A DNA stretch of 12,920 bases from Syntrophobacter sp. SbD2 (GCA_900290385.1 OMSV01000016.1:1-12920); one strand, 5' to 3'; shown: positions 1-6,588, counted from the first letter of the stretch. The notes: generated by a model from the sequence alone, not told the origin. Made by a program: numbers and translations.

Positions 1-4
1 ATTC

Positions 5-976
5 ATGCGCGCGATGATTTTGGCTGCCGGGCTTGGGACCCGGCTTCTACCGCTTACAAACTGCCGCCCGAAGGCCCTTGTGTCGCTTCGCGGAGTTACG
101 TTGCTCGAATTCTGGGTTGAGAGGCTCTATCGCTGCGGGTTCGACGCCGTGTTTCTCAACGCTTATCACCTCAAAGACCGCCTTGCCGCACAGGTCTCGC
201 AAAAGCAGTGGCCGATACGGGTTAAAGTGCTCGATGAGCCGGTGCTCCTTGGAACGGGAGGCGGTATCAGGTCTGCGGCAGAACACTTTGCAAACGAGCC
301 CTTCGCGGTGATCAACGTCGATATCATCTGCAACGTGGACCTGAACACGTTGTATGAGCGCCACAAGCTCGATGGCGCTGAAGTCAGCCTCCTTTTGCAC
401 GACTGGCCTGAATTCAATAACGTAGCGGTAAGTGGGGACGGATTTGTGCTCGGATTCGGGCGAGAGGCGGAAGAGATTACAAAGAGGGGCAACGGCGTCA
501 GGATGATGGCCTTTACCGGAATTCATTTCATAAATCCTTCGGCCCTGGCCGGTTCTGTTGCCGGGATGCCCGAAGATATTCTCAACATTTATCGGAAGCT
601 TATAGCGAAGGGCGCACCACCGAGGGCCATTACACACCTGGGCCTTTTCTGGCGCGAAGTGGGGTCGGTCCAGAGCTACGGAAGAGTTACGGAAGAGCTT
701 TGTCGACTCGAACCCGGGTCCCTTTGGCCTCTTAGAACCGGAGAGAATATTTCCGTTGATCCGGAAGCGGTTGTACACCCGGACTGCCGCCTCAAAGGGT
801 CGGTTGTAGCTGGCCGTGGGGTTCGAATTTGCCAGGGCGTGAGTCTCGAGAACGTCATCTTGTGGGACGATGTACGTATTGAGAAAGGCAGTTCTCTCAA
901 AGACTGCATTGTGGCGGATGGGATGAGTATTTCAGGTAGTCATACGGGAAAAGTATTCGCGCCGGGAGTGACGTGA
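5..976 (+). CDS. Sugar-1-phosphate nucleotidyltransferase, MurU/GMPP-like, with C-terminal hexapeptide repeats
   Basis: This protein of 323 residues should transfer a nucleotidyl group onto a sugar 1-phosphate in the cytoplasm. The N-terminal pyrophosphorylase signature is visible at residues 7-25 (AAGLGTR followed by P22-K23), with LLGTGGGI at 81-88, an NVD at 104-106 where the metal-binding Asp is expected, TGIHFINP at 171-178 and WREVGS at 216-221. Residues from about 250 to the end read as left-handed beta-helix (hexapeptide) repeats, as in mannose-1-phosphate guanylyltransferases. The gene overlaps the next one, a sugar-kinase-like protein, by GTGA. That pairing is known from MurU/AmgK, which convert MurNAc to UDP-MurNAc in peptidoglycan recycling. 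The substrate here is inferred, and GDP-mannose or GDP-heptose type activation is equally possible. Only four bases precede the ATG, so its promoter and RBS cannot be seen; a second ATG lies at codon 4. Confidence 0.85.
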   Translation: MRAMILAAGLGTRLLPLTNCRPKALVSLRGVTLLEFWVERLYRCGFDAVFLNAYHLKDRLAAQVSQKQWPIRVKVLDEPVLLGTGGGIRSAAEHFANEPFAVINVDIICNVDLNTLYERHKLDGAEVSLLLHDWPEFNNVAVSGDGFVLGFGREAEEITKRGNGVRMMAFTGIHFINPSALAGSVAGMPEDILNIYRKLIAKGAPPRAITHLGLFWREVGSVQSYGRVTEELCRLEPGSLWPLRTGENISVDPEAVVHPDCRLKGSVVAGRGVRICQGVSLENVILWDDVRIEKGSSLKDCIVADGMSISGSHTGKVFAPGVT

Positions 977-2031
977 AATCGATCGTCCATAACTTGCCGG
1001 GGTTTGAGGACCTGATCGAAAAGGCTCGAACCATCTCGGGCGCCGTTGAAAAGATTCGGGTTTCTCCCGTTTTCGGCGATGGATCCGACAGGAAATTTTT
1101 TCGGATTTTTTGCGGCTCTTCTTCGCTGGTAGGTCTGATTTCGCCTCGAGTAGGAAAAGATTCCACCGATGAGAACGACTCGTATCTTCTAATCGGCAAC
1201 CACCTGCATTCGAAAGGGTTGCCTGTCCCGCGCATCCTCTATGCTGAAGTCCGTGAGGGAAGATTTCTCCTCGAAGACGCCGGCGACCTGCATTTGGAGA
1301 ATTTCGTCAACTCACGGCGGACAAACCTGAAATCAATCTACAGTCATGTCATTACGATGCTTGGAGCGCTCCACAGGAAAGCGCCGCAGGGTTTCGAGCC
1401 TGGGTTTTGTTTCGATACGGCCTTATACGATCCTTCTTTTGTCTATGATCGTGAGCTTGAGTATTTTCGAGAGTCCTTTGTCAACGGATGTTTGGGGCTT
1501 GATATCGCTGCCGACGAACTCCGCCCGGATTTCGAGGCGCTTGCGGAGGCTGCGGGAGTGCACAAGAGTTCCTTTGTTCTTCATAGGGACTTCCAGAGCC
1601 GCAATATCATGGTTTGCCGTGCAAGGCTCTGGCTGATCGATTTTCAGGGAATGCGGTTCGGGCCTCCGGCCTATGATCTTGCTTCGTTGCTGATTGACCC
1701 TTATGTTAGGGTCCCTGAAGGATTGCAGGCCGGACTTGTTTCAATGTACTGGTCGTCTGCGGGCAAGTACCTAGGCGGCTCAAAGGGAGATTTCATCAGG
1801 AAATTCGAGGCAGTCAGGCTCGCCAGAAATCTTCAGATGCTGGGCGCCTTTGGTTTCTTGGGGGTGACGAAGAAAAAGAAGCAATTTCTCCACTACATTC
1901 CGTTCGCCTTTGAGCAGTTGGCCCGGCATTTGCCCAAATTCGGCCGGATGCAGTTCCCTCGCCTGGCAAAACTGGTTTCAGCTATCCGCAGGCGCGGCCT
2001 GTCAAACCCGAGAGGAAATCTGGTGACATGA
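973..2031 (+). CDS. Aminoglycoside phosphotransferase-fold sugar kinase, AmgK-like
   Basis: A 352-residue kinase of the APH/choline kinase fold. Visible motifs are a nucleotide-loop segment GDGSDRKFFRI (35-45), a hinge LLEDAGD (99-105), the catalytic loop HRDFQSRN (204-211, with Asp206 as likely base) and the metal-binding IDFQGMRFGPPAYDLASLL (222-240, with Asp223). The form with HRDFQSRN plus IDFQ is typical of AmgK, the anomeric kinase for MurNAc and GlcNAc, rather than of resistance enzymes. It starts at GTG 973, inside the stop of the nucleotidyltransferase gene, with GGGAG at 964-968 as a well-placed RBS, so translational coupling is likely. The two together would phosphorylate a free sugar at C1 and then load it onto a nucleotide. 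The general fold is secure; the substrate is inferred. Confidence 0.8.
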   Translation: MKSIVHNLPGFEDLIEKARTISGAVEKIRVSPVFGDGSDRKFFRIFCGSSSLVGLISPRVGKDSTDENDSYLLIGNHLHSKGLPVPRILYAEVREGRFLLEDAGDLHLENFVNSRRTNLKSIYSHVITMLGALHRKAPQGFEPGFCFDTALYDPSFVYDRELEYFRESFVNGCLGLDIAADELRPDFEALAEAAGVHKSSFVLHRDFQSRNIMVCRARLWLIDFQGMRFGPPAYDLASLLIDPYVRVPEGLQAGLVSMYWSSAGKYLGGSKGDFIRKFEAVRLARNLQMLGAFGFLGVTKKKKQFLHYIPFAFEQLARHLPKFGRMQFPRLAKLVSAIRRRGLSNPRGNLVT

Positions 2032-2051
2032 TCGACCTTATCTGTTATATC
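2023..2051 (+). promoter_or_regulatory. Possible sigma70 promoter for the small-protein/phosphoesterase genes
   Basis: GTGACA (2023-2028, five of six matches to the -35 consensus) is separated by 17 nt from TATATC (2046-2051, four of six to the -10 consensus). It overlaps the end of the kinase gene. It would place the downstream hairpin (2080-2107) in the leader of the 46-residue gene. Judged by eye only. Confidence 0.3.
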
Positions 2052-2079
2052 GCCATCACCGCTACTACTGTATGAATTT

Positions 2080-2107
2080 GATCCGGAGTTCCCGGATCTT
2101 TATTTTT
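2080..2107 (+). terminator. Rho-independent terminator-like hairpin
   Basis: A perfect 7-bp stem, GATCCGG (2080-2086) with CCGGATC (2092-2098), encloses the 5-nt loop AGTTC and is followed by a T-rich tract, TTTATTTTT (2099-2107). It lies 48 nt after the kinase stop codon and only 20 nt before the start of the next small gene. It probably ends the nucleotidyltransferase/kinase transcript. If the gene behind it is transcribed from upstream, it could act as an attenuator. Confidence 0.75.
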
Positions 2108-2127
2108 GCCTGCCCAAGGAGACAAAG

Positions 2128-2268
2128 ATGGGTTCAAAAACTCAAAAGACCGAAATAATAAGGCACAGAAAGCACGCCCCCAATAAAGTCAACAGGAAAA
2201 CCGATCAGAAGCGGGTTCGCGGGAATTTGGACCTCATGGTGAAGCTGAAAGATGAAAACCGCAAATGA
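2128..2268 (+). CDS. Small basic protein, 46 residues, function unknown
   Basis: The ATG at 2128 is preceded by a strong Shine-Dalgarno AAGGAGA (2115-2121, about 6 nt spacing), and the frame closes at TGA 2266-2268. The 46-residue product begins MGSKTQKTEIIRHRKHAP and is very rich in Lys, Arg and Asn (NKVNRK, DQKR) with no hydrophobic segment, so it should be a cytoplasmic, highly charged protein that may bind nucleic acid or ribosomes. I believe similar short basic proteins occur in deltaproteobacteria, but I cannot confirm that here. It sits 12 nt before the metallophosphoesterase start, so the two are probably cotranscribed. The strong RBS and clean composition support a real gene; no function can be assigned. 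Confidence 0.7.
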   Translation: MGSKTQKTEIIRHRKHAPNKVNRKTDQKRVRGNLDLMVKLKDENRK

Positions 2269-2280
2269 TTATCTGATAAA

Positions 2281-3039
2281 TTGACCGGAAGCACTGCAAA
2301 AAATGTGGTCAGGGTAGCTGCGATCAGCGACGTTCATTGCAAACTGGATTCTAAACAGGCGCTCAGGCCTGTTTTCGATCAAATTGCAGGTGAGGCGGAT
2401 GTTCTGCTGGTTTGCGGCGACATTACCCATTTGGGCCTCCCCGAGGAGGCTTGTGTCTTTCTCGAACAAGCCGCGCCTGTATTGAATAAAATTCCGGTTA
2501 TCTGTGTGCTTGGAAACCATGATTTCGAATCCGGAAAGCAAGACGCTCTGTGGGAACAGCTTTCAGGGGCAGGTCTGATTATGATGAATGGAGATAGCCT
2601 GCAGATTTACGGCGTTGGCTTTACCGGAGTGAAAGGGTTCGGGGGCGGATTCGGCCGTATGGCCGTTCACCCATGGGGCGAGAAGGTTATAAAGGACTTT
2701 GTCAGGGAAGCCGACATCGAGGCGAAAAAGCTGGAAACCGGGCTTTCCCAACTGGACCTCGGTCCGCGGATTGTGGTGATGCATTATGCCCCGATTCGTG
2801 CAACTGTGGCCGGTGAGCCGCCGGAATTATTCGCTTTTCTGGGATCGAGCCGCCTGGAGGATCCCTTGAACCGCTTCGCGGTGACAGCAGTTTTTCATGG
2901 CCACGCTCATCAGGGGAGCTTTGAAGGTAAAACCAGCGCAAACGTACCTGTATATAATGTTTCCGTTGCGGTTTTGAAGCAGCGTTTTCCTGAGCGCGCT
3001 CCTTTTTTCATGCTGGAGGTACCCGTTAAGAACTGGTAA
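2281..3039 (+). CDS. Calcineurin-like metallophosphoesterase
   Basis: A binuclear-metal phosphoesterase of up to 252 residues. Counting from the TTG at 2281, the family motifs are in order: D17-x-H19 (SDVH), GD at 46-47, GNHD at 78-81, a metal-ligand His in MHYAP (H168) and GHAH at 207-210. There is no signal peptide, so it should be cytoplasmic. The fold and metal centre are clear; the substrate (nucleic acid, cyclic nucleotide or phosphoprotein) cannot be read from the sequence. The start is uncertain: TTG 2281 has no obvious Shine-Dalgarno, and GTG 2305, eight codons later and just before the first beta strand (VRVAAISDVH), is a reasonable alternative. It follows the 46-residue basic protein by 12 nt and is convergent with the DUF72 gene. 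Confidence 0.85.
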   Translation: MTGSTAKNVVRVAAISDVHCKLDSKQALRPVFDQIAGEADVLLVCGDITHLGLPEEACVFLEQAAPVLNKIPVICVLGNHDFESGKQDALWEQLSGAGLIMMNGDSLQIYGVGFTGVKGFGGGFGRMAVHPWGEKVIKDFVREADIEAKKLETGLSQLDLGPRIVVMHYAPIRATVAGEPPELFAFLGSSRLEDPLNRFAVTAVFHGHAHQGSFEGKTSANVPVYNVSVAVLKQRFPERAPFFMLEVPVKNW

Positions 3040-3112
3040 CCCACATTACCGGCATCATCCTTGATTGCGACGGGGGTTGGAAGCTCAAAAATCCCTAATA
3101 TATGCATCCCGG

Positions 3113-3154
3113 CGCAGGGTGTGCGGGGGGCCGCATGTCCCACCGTCCCCTGCG
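3113..3154. repeat. Nested inverted repeats between convergent genes
   Basis: CGCAGGG (3113-3119) pairs with CCCTGCG (3148-3154). Inside it, TGCGG (3122-3126) and CCGCA (3131-3135) form a second stem with a GGGG loop, extendable by two wobble pairs. It lies between the stops of the phosphoesterase (+) and DUF72 (-) genes. It may help end transcription, but there is no T tract on either side. Confidence 0.35.
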
Positions 3155-3170
3155 TTGCTGATTGCTCGTT

Positions 3171-4199
3171 TCATGGGTCCAGGCTCTCTCTTTTGCCCCC
3201 CATCGCTACAAACTCACTGACAATCCTCCGTGCAAGGCCCGGCGCGTTTCCGCCCGCCCGGTTATTAATGATGATATTGATCTCGAGTTTATCTCTGAGT
3301 GCCTCCCACATCAACTGAGCGGTCTGGGCAATCATTCCGGGCTGGACCATTTCCTCTATGAGCCGGTCGAAAGGAAAGGCCCGGGCATAGGCGTCCTCGT
3401 AGCGGATGCCGATTGGCGTCATTAGCCGAATGACGGCCTGGCCCCCAGCGCTTATAAAACGGTTTCCGGCCCTTGAAAACTGCTTTTTGAGGGTAGGGAG
3501 CCATGTCCAATGAGAAAGTATCTGGCCCGTGCCGTGTTTTTGCAGAACATCGAAAACCGGTTTGCAGTAGTACGCCTCTGTTCGCAGCTCCACCTGGTAC
3601 CTGTTGTCAGGAGGAATCGAGCTGAGAAAAGTGTCGAGTTGGGCTGCGAGTTCCACGGGCGGGATGCGCTCGGACTTCCTCTGATATTCCTGCTCAAAAA
3701 TTATTCCTTTAAGGTTGGGGCCGAGCAGATCGACAGCCGGTTCGTAAAATTGCCGGGTAAAAGCATCCGAGGCGAGGTAGTTTTCGTTCGGAGCGTAGTC
3801 CTTTCCGCGCCTCAACTTCTGGGCGAAAAACATCTGCGGCGCCTTCAAAAAGACCCTGTCTCCAGGCCCCATGCGCATCGAGTATTGTTTCAGCGTATTG
3901 GCACAGGATGTCGGGACCCCGTGTTCGATAAGAGGGGCATAAAAGGTGTAATCTATTTCGAGTACCTTAAAGTGCCGGAAATATTCCCTAACCGAGTCCA
4001 CCGGCAGCACTTCCTCCCGGAAGTTCTTATGTCCAACCTGTTTGGTACGGCTGTTTATTTGCCCCTTGTAAAGCTCTTCGGAGTAAATCTGGCCGGTCCA
4101 GCCTCTGTAGCGGTCGCTTGCCGTTCCGATGGAGATCAGCGGGTGAATGCTCCGAAAAAGATACCTTTCGGCACACTGAAGGACTTCGTCATTAGACAT
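3171..4199 (-). CDS. DUF72 family protein
   Basis: A 342-residue protein with the hallmarks of DUF72, a TIM-barrel family of unknown biochemical role. The strand-1 motif ISIGTASDRYRGWTGQIYS (22-40) corresponds to the usual IGTSGWxYxxWxGxFYP. It is followed by the YFRHFKVLEIDYTFYAPL segment (73-90, family consensus F-x-x-VE-x-NxTFY), VFLKAP (116-121), and a C-terminal INNRAGGNAPGLARRI (311-326) that matches the family's NNHxGGxAxxNA region. It has no signal peptide. The ATG at 4199 is preferred over the TTG one codon earlier; neither has a good Shine-Dalgarno. It lies 115 nt downstream of the DUF1573 reading frame on the same strand, so readthrough from there is possible. The product is intact. 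Confidence 0.85.
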   Translation of the reverse strand: MSNDEVLQCAERYLFRSIHPLISIGTASDRYRGWTGQIYSEELYKGQINSRTKQVGHKNFREEVLPVDSVREYFRHFKVLEIDYTFYAPLIEHGVPTSCANTLKQYSMRMGPGDRVFLKAPQMFFAQKLRRGKDYAPNENYLASDAFTRQFYEPAVDLLGPNLKGIIFEQEYQRKSERIPPVELAAQLDTFLSSIPPDNRYQVELRTEAYYCKPVFDVLQKHGTGQILSHWTWLPTLKKQFSRAGNRFISAGGQAVIRLMTPIGIRYEDAYARAFPFDRLIEEMVQPGMIAQTAQLMWEALRDKLEINIIINNRAGGNAPGLARRIVSEFVAMGGKRESLDP

Positions 4200-4314
4200 C
4201 AAGCATCCGGTTTGGTATCTATCCGGAAAGCATCGCGTGAGAATTCGACGGCCCGCGAGGTTTCCGCTCAGAAAACGGGACTCTTTCAGGACAAAAATCC
4301 GGACGTGAACCAGC

Positions 4315-4821
4315 TTAAGACCCTTTTGGGACTATGAGGGCCAGCAAAAAATAGGGCCTCTGAGGGTCATTGCACGTAATAAGGGCGAGCTTCTTTGTGC
4401 CCCCGGAGCAGGATTTGGAGCTGATCGCCATTGTAATGGTTCCCTCACCACCGGGAGGGATAGCCCTGTCGTAACGGGCAACCGAACTCCCTCAGCCTGG
4501 ACTGACTTTCTTGATTATTAGTTCGGATGCGCCGACGTTCTTTATTAGGAACTTATGGACGAGCTCTGTGTCCTCACGCAGTATTCCGAAATCATAAGAC
4601 GTTTCGGGAATTTGCACGATAGGCGCCGTCTTGTCCGGTGCAACGGCAGGGGAAGGGGTTTGCGGGATGCATGAAGCAGGGTCCAGTAAACAGACTTGAG
4701 GCGTTGACTCCTGCGGTGCTGATTCCTGTCCGGACCGGCTGAAAGTATCGTTGAAAGCCGCACAACCGCAAAGCCCATATAGAAACAAAAAACAGAACAA
4801 TCCAATAAACAAACGATGCAC
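4315..4821 (-). CDS. DUF1573 lipoprotein with in-frame UGA, candidate selenoprotein (Sec110)
   Basis: The start is GTG 4821, chosen because AGGAGGT lies 6 nt upstream (4834-4828) and because it begins a lipoprotein signal peptide: MHR, a hydrophobic run and the lipobox LCGC with Cys20 as the lipidation site. A Pro/Ser/Gln-rich linker (about 25-65) precedes a DUF1573 Ig-like domain from YDFG (76-79). The domain runs through HKFLIKNVG and IIKKVSPG and reaches UGA at 4494-4492 (codon 110). The family normally has Cys here, in (P)GCGCT. After the UGA the same frame reads GSSVARYD, IPPGGEGTIT, KKLALITCNDPQRP and ends at TAA 4317-4315, which completes the domain for 168 residues in all. A conventional call would stop at 4492. 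Either the UGA is read as selenocysteine or this is a recent nonsense mutation. The second motif Cys is Ser here. The product would face the periplasm or sit in a membrane. Confidence 0.7.
4453..4491 (-). promoter_or_regulatory. SECIS-like stem-loop immediately after the UGA
   Basis: Read on the minus strand directly after the UGA, GGGAG (4491-4487) pairs with CUCCC (4457-4453). After a small internal loop (UUC against C), GGUUGCCC (4483-4476) pairs with GGGCUAUC (4466-4459) with one U-U mismatch and one G-U wobble. The 9-nt apical loop (4475-4467) starts with GU and lies 16 nt past the UGA. Bacterial SECIS elements generally have a stem of this size, a G in the first two loop positions and about 16-37 nt from UGA to loop. 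Folding was done by hand. Confidence 0.5.
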
Positions 4822-4827
4822 GTCTTG

Positions 4828-4834
4828 ACCTCCT
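4828..4834 (-). promoter_or_regulatory. Strong ribosome binding site for the DUF1573 gene
   Basis: AGGAGGT on the minus strand is a full Shine-Dalgarno match, 6 nt before GTG 4821. It decides the start over a longer in-frame reading from 4956, whose first 45 codons would be non-signal-like and would bury the lipoprotein signal peptide. Confidence 0.8.
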
Positions 4835-4873
4835 GAGTTTGCGGGACCTTTGGGAATTTGCCTTGCGCACATA

Positions 4874-4902
4874 CACCTACCCCGATAAAATTTCCGGGTC
4901 AA
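4874..4902 (-). promoter_or_regulatory. Weak promoter candidate upstream of the DUF1573 gene
   Basis: On the minus strand TTGACC (4902-4897) is followed after 17 nt by TAGGTG (4879-4874). The -35 is good and the -10 poor. It lies in the 181-nt gap between the kdtA copy 1 stop and the lipoprotein start, so the lipoprotein may have its own promoter or may depend on readthrough from kdtA. Confidence 0.25.
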
Positions 4903-5002
4903 TAGGAATTTGTGGATGATAAGTGCATGGCAAAAAGGACATTGAAGCAGTACCATGGCCCTTATCCGTAAAGAGTTGATAGAGGATTGCGGGGCGATAA
5001 AT

Positions 5003-6262
5003 TCATTGGGGCATCACACCCCTGATGAGGTCAAGCGCGCGCGCCGTTGCTCCTCGGTGGCGGTGGACGATCATCCTGGCACGATCACCCAAACCCCGGC
5101 TCGTGTCCGGCTCCTCGAGCAGTTTCTCGATGGCCGCTTTCAGCTCGGCGGCATCCTTCACCTGGATCACTCCGTTCCCGGCAAGAAATGCCTGGGTAAT
5201 ATCGTGGAAATTCTGCATGTGCGGCCCGATGACGATCGGTTTGCCGAAAACAGCCGGCTCGATGATGTTGTGGCCGCCCTTGACCGTCAGGCTCTTCCCC
5301 ACAAAGGCTATCCTGGCCAGGGAATAGAGCGCCACAAGATGGCCGATGGAATCGACAATAAGGACCTCTTCCTGCCGGATGACGGCATGGTTGCCGGAAA
5401 GAAGCACAGGCACAAACCCGGCTTTCCGCACAGCCTCGGCGACGGAAAATGCGCGCTCCGGATGGCGGGGGACAAGGACAAGACGCAACGCCGGGTCTGT
5501 CCTTTTCAGCGACCGAAAAATGTCGAGAAGGATATCCTCTTCCCCCGGATGGGTGCTGGCCGCCAAAAGCACCCGGTGCTCACCATCAAGGCCGTAATCG
5601 GAAGGCGCCGCTGCGACGGTTTCAGGGACACTGTCGAATTTCAGGTTGCCAGTCACATGTACCCTATCGGCATCAGCCTTCATCTCGATGATCCGCTCGG
5701 CATCCAGGCGGCTCTGCATTCCAAAGATTTTTACTCTTCGAAGAGTGTTCCGCAGCAGTTTCCTGGCAAGCCGGTACCTCGGAAAGGCCTTGTCTGAGAT
5801 ACGGCCGTTCACTATCACGATAGGCACGCGGTCTCGAGAAAGGCGCACAAAGAGGCTCGGCCACCGTTCGGTTTCCGCAACAATATAGATCACGGGACGG
5901 ATGGCCCTGACGAATTTTCCGGCCGCAATGCTAAGATCCAGTGGCGACCAGAGGACCAGAGCACTATCGCGATACTTCTGCCGAGCAAAGGAATGCCCTG
6001 TTTTGGTGGTGACCGTAAGCACGATCCGATGCCCTGGATAGTCCCGCCGCAGCCCTGTTATGATGCCCTCGACCGCTGCCACCTCGCCCACGCTCACGGC
6101 GTGGACCCAGATGTTTCGCGTTGCGGCCAGAGTTTTCATCATTTCTTGCGAAATGACACCCAGGCTCTCCAGGGTACCCGAGTGCCACTTGCCCCGCAGG
6201 ACCAGGATCGGCAAATAAAGGATCATGGAAAGACCGAATGCTAAATCGTAAAGAACCATCAT
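5003..6262 (-). CDS. waaA: 3-deoxy-D-manno-octulosonic acid (Kdo) transferase, copy 1
   Basis: A membrane-anchored glycosyltransferase of the GT30 family that moves Kdo from CMP-Kdo onto a lipid A precursor at the inner membrane. With the ATG at 6262 it has 419 residues, the normal length. Visible features are an N-terminal hydrophobic anchor (about 3-22), the catalytic motif VHAVSVGE with Glu60, TTKTG (85-89), AETERWPSL (129-137), NGRIS (152-156), GNLKFD (205-210), AASTHPGEE (234-242), PRHPER (265-270) and GGHNIIEPA (329-337). The last of these is the nucleotide-sugar site of the GT-B fold. The start is uncertain: a TTG at 6283 and a second ATG at 6259 are alternatives. A strong promoter lies about 100 nt upstream. 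A paralog sits on the opposite strand at 8677. I call the function with confidence, but not the number of Kdo residues it adds. Confidence 0.9.
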   Translation of the reverse strand: MMVLYDLAFGLSMILYLPILVLRGKWHSGTLESLGVISQEMMKTLAATRNIWVHAVSVGEVAAVEGIITGLRRDYPGHRIVLTVTTKTGHSFARQKYRDSALVLWSPLDLSIAAGKFVRAIRPVIYIVAETERWPSLFVRLSRDRVPIVIVNGRISDKAFPRYRLARKLLRNTLRRVKIFGMQSRLDAERIIEMKADADRVHVTGNLKFDSVPETVAAAPSDYGLDGEHRVLLAASTHPGEEDILLDIFRSLKRTDPALRLVLVPRHPERAFSVAEAVRKAGFVPVLLSGNHAVIRQEEVLIVDSIGHLVALYSLARIAFVGKSLTVKGGHNIIEPAVFGKPIVIGPHMQNFHDITQAFLAGNGVIQVKDAAELKAAIEKLLEEPDTSRGLGDRARMIVHRHRGATARALDLIRGVMPQ

Positions 6263-6360
6263 CCTTTTTTCGATTTCCGGCAATTCTGTATGCTTTTCTT
6301 GTGAGGTGAACCTGATATTCTGCAGTTCATCGTCCAGCCATTTTGATTCGGGTGATTATC

Positions 6361-6381
6361 GGGCTGAGTATAGTCAGGCCC
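6361..6381. repeat. Imperfect palindrome spanning the kdtA copy 1 promoter -10
   Basis: GGGCTGA (6361-6367) pairs with TCA-G-GCCC (6374-6381) with one bulged G, leaving a 6-nt centre. The centre coincides with the -10 element of the minus-strand promoter, the usual place for a repressor operator. It could also be a chance inverted repeat. Confidence 0.35.
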
Positions 6382-6394
6382 AACCGGGTGTCAA
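6367..6394 (-). promoter_or_regulatory. Strong sigma70-like promoter for kdtA copy 1
   Basis: On the minus strand a perfect -35, TTGACA (6394-6389), is followed after 16 nt by TATACT (6372-6367), five of six to the -10 consensus. Transcription would start near 6360, leaving a leader of about 100 nt before the ATG at 6262. Confidence 0.65.
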
Positions 6395-6588
6395 CAGAAA
6401 GTTCCTCACGGAAAAACAGCCATGAACGTGTCAAAATAGCGAGGGGACCTGCGTGGTGAACCGCTCGAAATATACGAACCCATTGCAAAATATACCTATT
6501 GTGTATGCCGGGAAAATGTGCAGAAACGCTATCTCCCGAGCCTGGAACAGTGGGCCTTGGCGCGTTCATCGGGCCGTCGAAAGACTAT

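Noticed and set aside
47..778. Minus-strand open frame of 243 residues opposite the nucleotidyltransferase
   Set aside because: It is a shadow of the plus-strand gene, which has clear family motifs throughout.
2029..2268. UGA readthrough from the kinase gene into the in-frame 46-residue gene
   Set aside because: The two share a frame with no stop between, but the kinase is complete at the UGA, no stem-loop lies at SECIS distance, the 2080-2107 hairpin is terminator-like, and the small gene has its own strong RBS.
3510..4337. Plus-strand open frame of 275 residues
   Set aside because: It is the antisense shadow of the DUF72 gene and has no family motif.
4492..4956. A 154-residue protein starting at 4956 and ending at the UGA
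   Set aside because: The true start is GTG 4821, set by a full AGGAGGT and the lipoprotein signal peptide. The frame also continues through the UGA into the rest of the same domain.
4955..5797. Plus-strand open frame of 280 residues
   Set aside because: It lies opposite kdtA copy 1, whose full set of GT30 motifs is on the minus strand.
6468..6502. Direct repeat AAATATAC...ATTG, two copies
   Set aside because: The copies are short, unequally spaced internally and AT-rich, so chance is a sufficient explanation; noted only in the intergenic entry.
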